Shown: one piece after another, positions 1 to 4,781 of the stretch
Layout: every line of letters begins with the position of its first letter
Numbering within the stretch: the stretch's first letter is position 1
Assembly: GCA_947488485.1 (NCBI GenBank)
Contig: CANKZO010000178.1
Span: 1 to 5,019, forward strand
Origin: Opitutia bacterium
GTDB lineage: Bacteria > Verrucomicrobiota > Verrucomicrobiae > Opitutales > UBA953
Length of the DNA stretch: 5,019 nt
Direction of reading: 5' to 3'
The notes under the pieces: model-generated
What the model saw: only the letters and a program-made list of their open reading frames with translations
Databases searched by the model: none
Told to the model about the DNA's origin: nothing
Translations under genes and position numbers: made by a program

Positions 1-989
1 GCGGCATGGATTTCGCCATCCTCGAGGACCGCAAGTTCAAGTCCGCCCCCCTGGGAAAGATTCCGCCGCAAGGCCCGCGCCCTGATCACGTCACCGACGA
101 GAAATACGATCCGAAGAGCATCAATTTACCGGGCTTGCAGCTTCTCGGCGATCGCCAGCTCAAGTTCCTCGCCGCGTGGTCCGAGGACTGGGTAGGCGTC
201 CGACACAAGGCCGTGCTGTCCGCTTCGGCTTTCTGTGGGGCGGTCCACATGCACGGCGGTAAGGACTCGCGTCTCTTGGCCGACCTGGATTGCAACGGGT
301 GGCCGCAGGCCGGTCGCGATGAGGCCCTGCGGGCTCTGCGGCGCGTCCAGGCGGTCCACCTTTGCGGCGACCAGCATCTCGCCGTCACGGTCAAGCATGG
401 CATCGAGACCTTCGGTGACGGCCCTTACTCCCTGACGAGTCCGGCCCTCGTGAACACCATCTACGGTCGATGGTGGCACCCGAAGGACGAGAAGGCTGGC
501 CCGAACGCCGTGGTCGGCAGCCCGTTACCGTGGACTGGGGACTTCCTCGATGGCCTCGGCAACCGCATGTCGGTCCTGGCTTATGCCAATCCCGGAGACA
601 CCCAAGACGAGCGCCAGCGCGCCGATGGTTACGGAGTGGCCCGCTTCGACCTCAAGCAGGACAAGGTCACGTTCGAGTGCTGGCCGCGCTTCAGTGATTC
701 CCGGAAGGGAGACAGCCAGCAGTTCCCCGGCTGGCCGCAGACTTTCGTGCTGGCCGATAATGATGGCCGTAAACCGGTCGGCTTCCTGGCCTCCGTCGAT
801 CTCCCCGCCGGTCCGGCGGTCGTGCAGGTCATCGCCGAGCAGACCGGTGAGACGGTGTATGTTCGCCGTCTGGTCGGAGGTAAGGCCTTCGCTCCGCCGG
901 TGTTCGCCCCTGGCAAATACACCGTGAAGATCGGCGTCGATCGTCCGGACCAGCGCACCTTGACCGCGCAGGAACCTCTGGCGCGTTAA
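1..989 (+). CDS. PhoD-like metallophosphatase, C-terminal part (5' truncated by window edge)
   Basis: The frame is open to the left edge (a GGC codon precedes the first ATG at 6), so the start and any signal peptide lie outside the window; the ATG at 6 is probably internal. Counting from that [12 protein letters not shown] (4-12) resembles the Asp-x-Arg motif of PhoD/alkaline phosphatase D enzymes. It is followed by [13 protein letters not shown] (43-55), [20 protein letters not shown] (93-112) and a metal-binding GDQH (121-124), in the order seen in PhoD-like phosphatases of Planctomycetes and Verrucomicrobia. From about residue 155 to 327 there is a beta-rich C-terminal region typical of the longer members. 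Family members are usually exported metal-dependent phosphomonoesterases or phosphodiesterases; the substrate here cannot be told. The gene converges with the sialidase-family gene and overlaps it by 4 bases. The family call is fairly secure; the exact enzyme activity is not. Confidence 0.82.
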   Translation, partial: GMDFAILEDRKFKSAPLGKIPPQGPRPDHVTDEKYDPKSINLPGLQLLGDRQLKFLAAWSEDWVGVRHKAVLSASAFCGAVHMHGGKDSRLLADLDCNGWPQAGRDEALRALRRVQAVHLCGDQHLAVTVKHGIETFGDGPYSLTSPALVNTIYGRWWHPKDEKAGPNAVVGSPLPWTGDFLDGLGNRMSVLAYANPGDTQDERQRADGYGVARFDLKQDKVTFECWPRFSDSRKGDSQQFPGWPQTFVLADNDGRKPVGFLASVDLPAGPAVVQVIAEQTGETVYVRRLVGGKAFAPPVFAPGKYTVKIGVDRPDQRTLTAQEPLAR

Positions 990-2110
990 CGCTTCAGGAG
1001 GGCGTCCGTTTCGCTTAGCTTGAAGCGGACGCTCACCACGGAGTTCTGTTCGGGTCCGTCGGCGTATTTAACGTAGGTCGTGGCCACGATGGTACCGTCG
1101 GGCAGGAGTTCGACGCCCGGGTAGCCGCAGTCGCCGAGGCGTTTGCCGTGATGGTGCAGCAGTTTGATGCGATACTGTCCGGGGCGGCCGGACTTAAGGT
1201 CGTCATAGGTGCCGACCCAAGCGACGAAATGGCCTTTGGTCGGGCTGTTGAGCGCTTGGTCACGGAAGCAGGCCACCATGCGTCCGTCGGAAGTGAAGAC
1301 GCCGTTGTGTCGATCGCCCGTGAGGCCCCAGTTCGTTTCGACCGGGGTCGACCACGTCGCGCCTTCGTCTGGGCTGAACATCATCAGGCTGCGGCCTTTG
1401 TGGGTGTTCTCGCGCAGCAGGCAGGCGAGCTCCTTGCCGTCGGGGGAACGGAAGACGTAGGGCTCGCAGGGGTTCTTGCCGGCGACTTCGGCGACGATGC
1501 GCGGTTCGGACCACGTGAAGCCGCCGTCGGCGGTGATCATCTGGAGCGTCACGAGGGGCGCCTTGTCGGCGCCGCCGGGTCCACGGTGATAGAGGCCGAG
1601 CGTACGGCCATCCTTGAGGCGCACCAGGCTGCTGAACGTCATCACGCAGGGCAGGTTGAGCGGCGGCATTTCTTTCCAGGTCTTACCATCGTCCTCGCTC
1701 ATGATGCTCGGCATGCCCGGGCCGCCGCGTTTGCCGAGGGCGGCGGAGAAGACCCAGAGACGGGCTTTGCCGGCCGGGTCGACGATGCGATAGATGCTCG
1801 GGCAGTTCTGGTGGGTCGCGAAGCCCTTGGGCAGCTGCGCGTCGAGTCGCTTCCAGGTCAGGCCGGCGTCATCGCTGCGGGCCATCGGGCCGGCGGCGCC
1901 GCCATGGTTGATGCACCAGACCGCGAAGATCGTCCGGTTATCCGGCATCAGCAGGGTCGTCGGATGTCCTTGGTAAAGGGAGTCCGTACCGGCGCCGATG
2001 ACCACCTGACGTTCCTGCTGGGTCGAGAGATCGACGACCTGAAGGTCGGGCTTATCTTGAGCAACGACCAAAGAGGCCAGGCAGAGCAGGGCGGGGAGCA
2101 GGGGGCGCAT
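986..2110 (-). CDS. Secreted BNR/Asp-box sialidase-family protein
   Basis: The chosen start is the ATG at 2110 (374 residues), because it begins a clean type I signal peptide: MRP, a hydrophobic stretch [13 protein letters not shown], and a likely cut after VVA before QDKPD. An upstream in-frame start at 2185 would put 25 polar residues ahead of it and is unlikely. Four Asp boxes (S-x-D-x-G-x-T-W type) lie at residues 79-86 (SDDAGLTW), 138-145 (SEDDGKTW), 193-200 (degenerate TADGGFTW) and 246-253 (SPDEGATW), as expected of a six-bladed beta-propeller. A late [18 protein letters not shown] segment (329-346) matches the last-blade motif of the family. The classical FRIP arginine motif is not visible; [10 protein letters not shown] stands in its place. 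Sialidase activity is therefore not assured, and other glycan hydrolase or sugar-binding roles are possible. The product is probably periplasmic or secreted. It diverges from the Sel1 gene across a 78-base gap; no clear Shine-Dalgarno sequence precedes the ATG. Confidence 0.85.
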   Translation of the reverse strand: MRPLLPALLCLASLVVAQDKPDLQVVDLSTQQERQVVIGAGTDSLYQGHPTTLLMPDNRTIFAVWCINHGGAAGPMARSDDAGLTWKRLDAQLPKGFATHQNCPSIYRIVDPAGKARLWVFSAALGKRGGPGMPSIMSEDDGKTWKEMPPLNLPCVMTFSSLVRLKDGRTLGLYHRGPGGADKAPLVTLQMITADGGFTWSEPRIVAEVAGKNPCEPYVFRSPDGKELACLLRENTHKGRSLMMFSPDEGATWSTPVETNWGLTGDRHNGVFTSDGRMVACFRDQALNSPTKGHFVAWVGTYDDLKSGRPGQYRIKLLHHHGKRLGDCGYPGVELLPDGTIVATTYVKYADGPEQNSVVSVRFKLSETDALLKR

Positions 2111-2188
2111 AGGCACAGCCTGCGATGAGCCTAAGCGTGTGCCAAGCCCATTGGTCCGCTTGACCCCTCGCGATACGGTACGCAACCT
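2111..2188. promoter_or_regulatory. Divergent intergenic gap, probable promoters for the sialidase-family and Sel1 genes
   Basis: The 78 bases between the two divergent starts must hold promoters for both genes unless the Sel1 gene is transcribed from further upstream. On the plus strand TTGACC (2160-2165) is a good -35; 17 bases later lies only CAACCT (2183-2188), a poor -10, six bases before the ATG at 2195. On the minus strand TTGGCA is followed after 17 bases by CAGGCT, again six bases before the sialidase-family ATG. Both -35 matches are reasonable and both -10 matches are weak, so the exact boxes are tentative. No operator palindrome stands out. Confidence 0.4.
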
Positions 2189-2911
2189 GTGGTCATGTCA
2201 TGGTCATCGGCACGTCAATGGAAGGGGTTTATCCTGATGCTCACCGGCGCGTTGTTCCTCATGGTCGTGCTGATGATCGTCATGGCGCCGGTAGACGAAT
2301 CGGGGCAGGAGGGGCCTCTGTTGGCTGAGCAGCGTGCGAGGGCCGCGGCCGGTGATCCGGTCGCCCGCTTCAAAATGGCCGGCTTTTACGCCCGCGGCGA
2401 AGGGGTGACCCAGGATCTGGTCGAGGCGGCCAAATGGCTCACGCTCGCGGCCGAGCAGGGTTATGCGCCGGCTCAGAACAATCTCGCGGTGTGCTACTCC
2501 ACCGGCGCCGGCGTCCCCAAGGATCAGGCCAAGGCCATCGAGTGGATACGGAAGTCAGCCGAGCAGGGTTATGCCCGGGCGCAGTGTTACCTTGGTTTAT
2601 CTTACGCCAAAGGGGAAGGCGTTCCGAAGGACCAGACGCAAGCCCTCGATTGGTTCCGCAAGTCCGCGGCGCAGGGCTTTCCGGATGCTTTGAATCACCT
2701 CGGGTATTGTCACAGCCAAGGGCGCGGCGTGCCCAAGGATGAAGCCGAAGCTTTCGCCTGTTGGTCGATCGCGGCTCGCTCGCATGAAGGCGCGGCCCGT
2801 AATCTCGAACTCTTGGAAAAGAAGATTTCGGACCAGAATCGCCTGCGGGGCGGGGTGCGTCGTGACGAGTTGCTCCGTCAGATTGAGGCGACCAAGTCCA
2901 AGGGCTCCTGA
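2189..2911 (+). CDS. Membrane-anchored Sel1-repeat protein
   Basis: The protein has 240 residues from the GTG at 2189; the ATG at 2195 (residue 3) is an equally good start. A later ATG at 2237 has a GAAGGGG sequence nine bases upstream, but that start would remove R9 and K12, the positive charges before the membrane helix, so I prefer the upstream starts. Residues about 13-33 form one hydrophobic helix, likely a signal anchor with a short cytoplasmic tail. Four Sel1-like repeats of exactly 36 residues follow at 57-92, 93-128, 129-164 and 165-200; the GVPKD signature is in repeats 2-4 and GVTQD in the first. A charged, probably helical tail (201-240) ends the protein. Sel1 repeats form TPR-like alpha solenoids that bind partner proteins; the repeats would face the periplasm. 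The partner and the process are unknown, and neighbouring genes give no clue. Confidence 0.85.
   Translation: MVMSWSSARQWKGFILMLTGALFLMVVLMIVMAPVDESGQEGPLLAEQRARAAAGDPVARFKMAGFYARGEGVTQDLVEAAKWLTLAAEQGYAPAQNNLAVCYSTGAGVPKDQAKAIEWIRKSAEQGYARAQCYLGLSYAKGEGVPKDQTQALDWFRKSAAQGFPDALNHLGYCHSQGRGVPKDEAEAFACWSIAARSHEGAARNLELLEKKISDQNRLRGGVRRDELLRQIEATKSKGS
2357..2788 (+). repeat. Four tandem 108-base Sel1 repeat units inside the Sel1 gene
   Basis: The units lie at 2357-2464, 2465-2572, 2573-2680 and 2681-2788, each coding for 36 residues. The DNA has mostly diverged, but GCCGAGCAGGGTTATGC is identical at 2450-2466 and 2558-2574, exactly one unit apart, which points to fairly recent duplication or to recombination between units. 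Confidence 0.8.
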
Positions 2912-2939
2912 GCGGACTTATTCAATCTTGCGAAGCATC

Positions 2940-2954
2940 CATGGGGTCAGGCCG
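2940..2954 (+). repeat. Direct repeat copy 1 (CATGGGGTCAGGCCG)
   Basis: This 15-base sequence is identical to 3202-3216, 262 bases downstream. Its last two bases are the first two of the promoter-like element at 2953. TGGGGTCAG cores of this kind recall, from memory, intergenic repeats linked to REP-type elements in other bacteria; no matching transposase is in the window. Confidence 0.75.
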
Positions 2955-3013
2955 ATAGGATCTATCAGGATTAACGATGCACGGTCGCGCCAGCGCCGTG
3001 TTAAAATTGATTC
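2953..3013 (+). promoter_or_regulatory. Promoter-like element copy A, upstream of the small lipoprotein ORF
   Basis: The element aligns without gaps to 4721-4781. Conserved blocks are CGATAGG (2953-2959), ATTA(A)CGATGCACG (2970-2983), and GTGTTAAAAT (2998-3007), the last containing a TATAAT-like TAAAAT at 3002-3007. Six bases separate that hexamer from the ATG at 3014, so transcription would be expected to start at or next to the start codon. The usual -35 position carries TGCACG rather than TTGACA, suggesting an activator or a non-standard sigma factor. CACG (2980-2983) and CGTG (2997-3000) form a dyad across the spacer, also kept in copy B. GATAGGATCTATC (2954-2966) is a palindrome found in this copy only. 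The promoter role is inferred; the shared sequence is seen directly. Confidence 0.55.
2980..3000 (+). repeat. GC-rich hairpin between the two promoter-like boxes
   Basis: CACGG and CCGTG pair, with an inner CGC/GCG stem, one bulged T and a GCCA loop. TTAAAATT follows, too weak a T-run for a convincing terminator of the Sel1 gene, though a weak one cannot be excluded. The outer CACG/CGTG pair is kept in copy B, while the inner stem is not, which favours a DNA-binding dyad over an RNA hairpin. Confidence 0.4.
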
Positions 3014-3166
3014 ATGTCCCACCCTACAACGTCAGTATCCATAAGCCCATCGAGATCACTCGCTTGGTTGGCGGCCGCCCTATTAGGCATAGCCATTATG
3101 CTCTCCACGAGCGGATGCGCCGTGGTCGAGCAGGTCATCAGTTTCGGACTGATTGGGTCACACTAA
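3014..3166 (+). CDS. Putative small lipoprotein (50 residues)
   Basis: I do not recognise the protein. It has a polar N-terminus with R14, a hydrophobic core LAWLAAALLGIAIML (16-30), then STSGC with Cys35 placed like a lipobox cysteine (relaxed, T-S-G-C rather than L-A/S-G/A-C). If processed, the mature lipopeptide would be only 16 residues, CAVVEQVISFGLIGSH. Size and build recall entericidin-type small lipoproteins, but the sequence does not match any I know. No Shine-Dalgarno sequence precedes the ATG. Support for the start comes from the promoter-like element whose twin also ends exactly at an ATG of a membrane protein. The stop codon is two bases before a TGGGGTCAG repeat. Chance occurrence of such a short frame is possible, so confidence is moderate. 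Confidence 0.55.
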   Translation: MSHPTTSVSISPSRSLAWLAAALLGIAIMLSTSGCAVVEQVISFGLIGSH

Positions 3167-3167
3167 G

Positions 3168-3176
3168 TGGGGTCAG
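3168..3176 (+). repeat. TGGGGTCAG core, third copy
   Basis: The nine-base core shared with the 15-base direct repeats (2942-2950 and 3204-3212) recurs here, 36 bases before the next copy and just after the stop of the small ORF. A partial inverted match (CTGACCC) lies at 3300-3306. Confidence 0.5.
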
Positions 3177-3201
3177 TTGAAATGTTAGTCAGGGGGGTAT
3201 G

Positions 3202-3216
3202 CATGGGGTCAGGCCG
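3202..3216 (+). repeat. Direct repeat copy 2 (CATGGGGTCAGGCCG)
   Basis: Identical to 2940-2954. With copy 1 it brackets the small lipoprotein ORF and its promoter-like element. The nested inverted repeats at 3219-3275 begin three bases downstream. Confidence 0.75.
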
Positions 3217-3218
3217 TA

Positions 3219-3275
3219 CCCTAACGTAGGCGTAACTAGATTCGTCCATTTAGGGCCTTTTTAGTTACACCCTAA
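3219..3275. repeat. Nested inverted repeats with alternative pairings
   Basis: GTAACTA (3232-3238) pairs perfectly with TAGTTAC (3262-3268), and GG/CC pairs extend it past one mismatch. CCCTAA occurs at 3219-3224 and again at 3270-3275, and its complement TTAGGG lies once between them at 3250-3255, so it could pair with either copy. The central TTAGGG is in the loop of the GTAACTA hairpin. A TTTTT run (3258-3262) precedes the right arm. This may be a terminal structure of a small repeat element or a transcript structure; no function can be assigned. Confidence 0.5.
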
Positions 3276-3304
3276 ACCAGGTTTGGCTGATCATGTTATC
3301 TGAC

Positions 3305-3359
3305 CCGACGATGACTGCAATCACAGGCATTGTAATCGGTGGGTTTGCGGACTCGTCGG
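3305..3359. repeat. Inverted repeat CCGACGA/TCGTCGG upstream of the photolyase-family gene
   Basis: The seven-base arms at 3305-3311 and 3353-3359 are perfect complements separated by 41 bases. They lie in the 75 bases before the photolyase-family start, where its promoter should be. The arms are short for this spacing, so chance is a real possibility. Confidence 0.25.
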
Positions 3360-3378
3360 CTTCCGCTTAGGTCACGGC

Positions 3379-4584
3379 ATGTCCGCGCCGCTGGCCTTCA
3401 TCCCGACCCGTTTCGCCGCTTTGGCGCGTCTGGCGGAGTTCCTGCCCGATGCCGGACGCTATGCGGCCGACCGTAATTTTGTCCGTCCGGGACATCCCAA
3501 TATCTCGCGCCTTTCACCGTGGGTGCAGAAGCGGCTGCTCCTGGAAGAGGAAGTCGCCGCCGCGGCCCGTGAGCGGTGGCCTTTCGAGGCCGTGGAGAAG
3601 TTCGTGCAGGAGGTCTACTGGCGGACTTATTGGAAGGGCTGGCTCGAGCAACGTCCCGAAGCTTGGTCGCGTTGGGTGGAAGCCGTGCCGCGGTTGCGTG
3701 ATGCGTTGAGCGCTGAGCAAAGGTCGACGCTGGAAGCGGCGCTCGCCGGGCGCACGGGTATCGCGGGCTTTGATGACTGGGCCAAGGAACTCGTGGCTAC
3801 AGGCTACCTGCATAACCACGCTCGCATGTGGTTCGCTTCCATCTGGGTCTTTACGCTGAAGCTGCCGTGGGAGCTCGGTGCTGCGTGCTTCTACGAACAC
3901 CTGCTCGATGGAGATGTCGCCAGTAATACGCTCTCTTGGCGATGGGTCGCCGGACTGCAGACCCCGGGCAAGACCTATGTCGCGCGAGCTGATAACATCG
4001 CCCATTACACCGACGGTCGGCATGTGCCGCAGGCTAGCCAGCTGGCGAGTGCGGCGTTCCCGATCACGGAGCCAGCCATACCGAAGGTCGCTGCTTGGAC
4101 AGAAGACCCTTTGTGGATCAATTCCTCGGAGGGCAGGGCGGGCCTGTGGGTTCATCCGGAGGACCTTGCGGTCGAACGTGGGGAACTCTCCGCCGAGAAG
4201 TTCGTGGCGATCAACGCCGCATGGCCTAAGCCTATGGCCAAGAAGGCTGGCTGGTCAGATGCCGTTACCACCTGGACCCAGGTTGCGTTGCGGGATGGAG
4301 CCTTGAGGGCTGGCGCGCACTTCGGAGCGGACGTCTCGTCTGAGGCATCGGATGACCTTGCCGCGACGCTAGTCGCCTGGGCCCGGAAGCATCAGCTCAA
4401 GCGGATCGTCGCCTATCGTCCTTTCGTAGGTCCTTGGCTGGCCGAAGCTCGAGCCGTCGAGTCAGCCCTCGCCAAAGCCGGCATCACCATAGTCTGGCGG
4501 CGCCGGGCTTGGGATACCCGTCTCTTCCCTCACGCTACCCGCGGCTATTTCCCCTTCTGGGAGCGCATCAAGTCATTGGGTTAA
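3379..4584 (+). CDS. Photolyase/cryptochrome-family flavoprotein with N-terminal FAD-binding domain
   Basis: The protein has 401 residues and begins directly with the FAD-binding domain (about 1-215): SRLSPW (43-48), QEVYWRTYW (77-85), HNHARM (145-150), DGD (177-179) and SNTLSWRW (182-189). From remembered E. coli PhrB numbering, E78, W81, N146, M150, D177, D179, N183, W164 and W187 correspond to E274, W277, N341, M345, D372, D374, N378, W359 and W382. These are FAD or lesion contacts and the two inner electron-transfer tryptophans. The usual alpha/beta antenna domain is absent from the front. Residues about 325-398 (DDLAATLVAWARKHQLKRIV through RGYFPFWERI) instead resemble the second half of that domain, giving a rearranged order. 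The likely role is light-dependent repair of UV lesions or photosensing in the cytoplasm; which lesion cannot be told. The ATG at 3379 has no clear Shine-Dalgarno sequence, but it fits the family's start. Confidence 0.88.
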   Translation: MSAPLAFIPTRFAALARLAEFLPDAGRYAADRNFVRPGHPNISRLSPWVQKRLLLEEEVAAAARERWPFEAVEKFVQEVYWRTYWKGWLEQRPEAWSRWVEAVPRLRDALSAEQRSTLEAALAGRTGIAGFDDWAKELVATGYLHNHARMWFASIWVFTLKLPWELGAACFYEHLLDGDVASNTLSWRWVAGLQTPGKTYVARADNIAHYTDGRHVPQASQLASAAFPITEPAIPKVAAWTEDPLWINSSEGRAGLWVHPEDLAVERGELSAEKFVAINAAWPKPMAKKAGWSDAVTTWTQVALRDGALRAGAHFGADVSSEASDDLAATLVAWARKHQLKRIVAYRPFVGPWLAEARAVESALAKAGITIVWRRRAWDTRLFPHATRGYFPFWERIKSLG

Positions 4585-4641
4585 AAGTTGATTCGCCAGC
4601 GGAGCGATTACACGGGGTTATGACGCACGCACGTTGGTATC

Positions 4642-4675
4642 TGACTTAACTCCGAATAACTCTCCTTTTAAGTCA
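4642..4675. repeat. Perfect 8-base inverted repeat downstream of the photolyase-family gene
   Basis: TGACTTAA (4642-4649) and TTAAGTCA (4668-4675) are exact complements around an 18-base loop. The stem is AT-rich and no T-run follows on either strand, so it is a poor Rho-independent terminator; an operator or a processed transcript end are alternatives. The stretch 4585-4720 holds nothing else I can name. Confidence 0.4.
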
Positions 4676-4720
4676 CGCCTGAGCAAGTGTAGCCATGGCT
4701 CCATCGTCGGTCCTCCCTCT

Positions 4721-4781
4721 CGATAGGCTGCATCGGCATTATCGATGCACGCCCGTGAGCTGGACGTGTTATAGTCGGTGC
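4721..4781 (+). promoter_or_regulatory. Promoter-like element copy B, upstream of the right-edge membrane protein
   Basis: This copy aligns without gaps to 2953-3013, with blocks CGATAGG (4721-4727), ATTA(T)CGATGCACG (4738-4751) and GTGTTATAGT (4766-4775). TATAGT (4770-4775) is one base from the consensus -10 and again stands six bases before the ATG (4782). The CACG/CGTG dyad recurs at 4748-4751 and 4765-4768. In this copy TGCATCG (4729-4735) and CGATGCA (4743-4749) form an additional perfect dyad, a candidate regulator site overlapping the -35 region. Confidence 0.58.

Larger units (their letters stand above)
2912..3378. other. AT-richer intergenic region with repeats and one small ORF
   Basis: This 467-base stretch between the Sel1 and photolyase-family genes is visibly richer in A and T than its neighbours. 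It holds a 15-base direct repeat (2940-2954 and 3202-3216), a third core copy at 3168-3176, a promoter-like element (2953-3013), a 50-codon ORF (3014-3166), and nested inverted repeats (3219-3275). No longer coding frame has recognisable protein features. A 25-codon frame at 3293-3370 is noted but not called. No transposase remnant is visible. No strong Rho-independent terminator follows the Sel1 gene. Confidence 0.6.

Noticed and set aside
1148..2128. Long plus-strand open frame (326 codons) opposite the sialidase-family gene
   Set aside because: The minus strand encodes a signal peptide and four Asp boxes in order; the plus frame has no recognisable domain and is a typical GC-rich antisense shadow.
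2980..3007. Hairpin plus TTAAAATT as a Rho-independent terminator for the Sel1 gene
   Set aside because: The T-run is too short and interrupted, and the same bases form the spacer and -10 of the duplicated promoter-like element.
2977..3180. 67-codon plus-strand frame overlapping the small lipoprotein ORF
   Set aside because: Its product is arginine/histidine-rich without pattern, and its start lies inside the promoter-like element; the lipoprotein frame explains the region better.
3333..3341. TAATCGGTG upstream of the photolyase-family gene as a third copy of the promoter-like box
   Set aside because: It matches TTATCGATG at only 7 of 9 bases, is shifted by three bases relative to the ATG, and the rest of the element is missing.
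3293..3370. 25-codon frame (MLSDPT... to TAG) just before the photolyase-family start
   Set aside because: It is too short to judge, with no ribosome site or promoter; GIVIGGF looks mildly hydrophobic, but nothing else supports it.
3514..4155. Minus-strand open frame (213 codons) within the photolyase-family gene
   Set aside because: The opposite strand carries the full set of FAD-binding motifs; the antisense product has none and no sign of a start region.
4581..4594. TTAAAAGTTGATTC after the photolyase-family stop resembles TTAAAATTGATTC at 3001-3013
   Set aside because: It needs a one-base gap, overlaps a coding end and lacks the CGATGCACG box; most likely chance.
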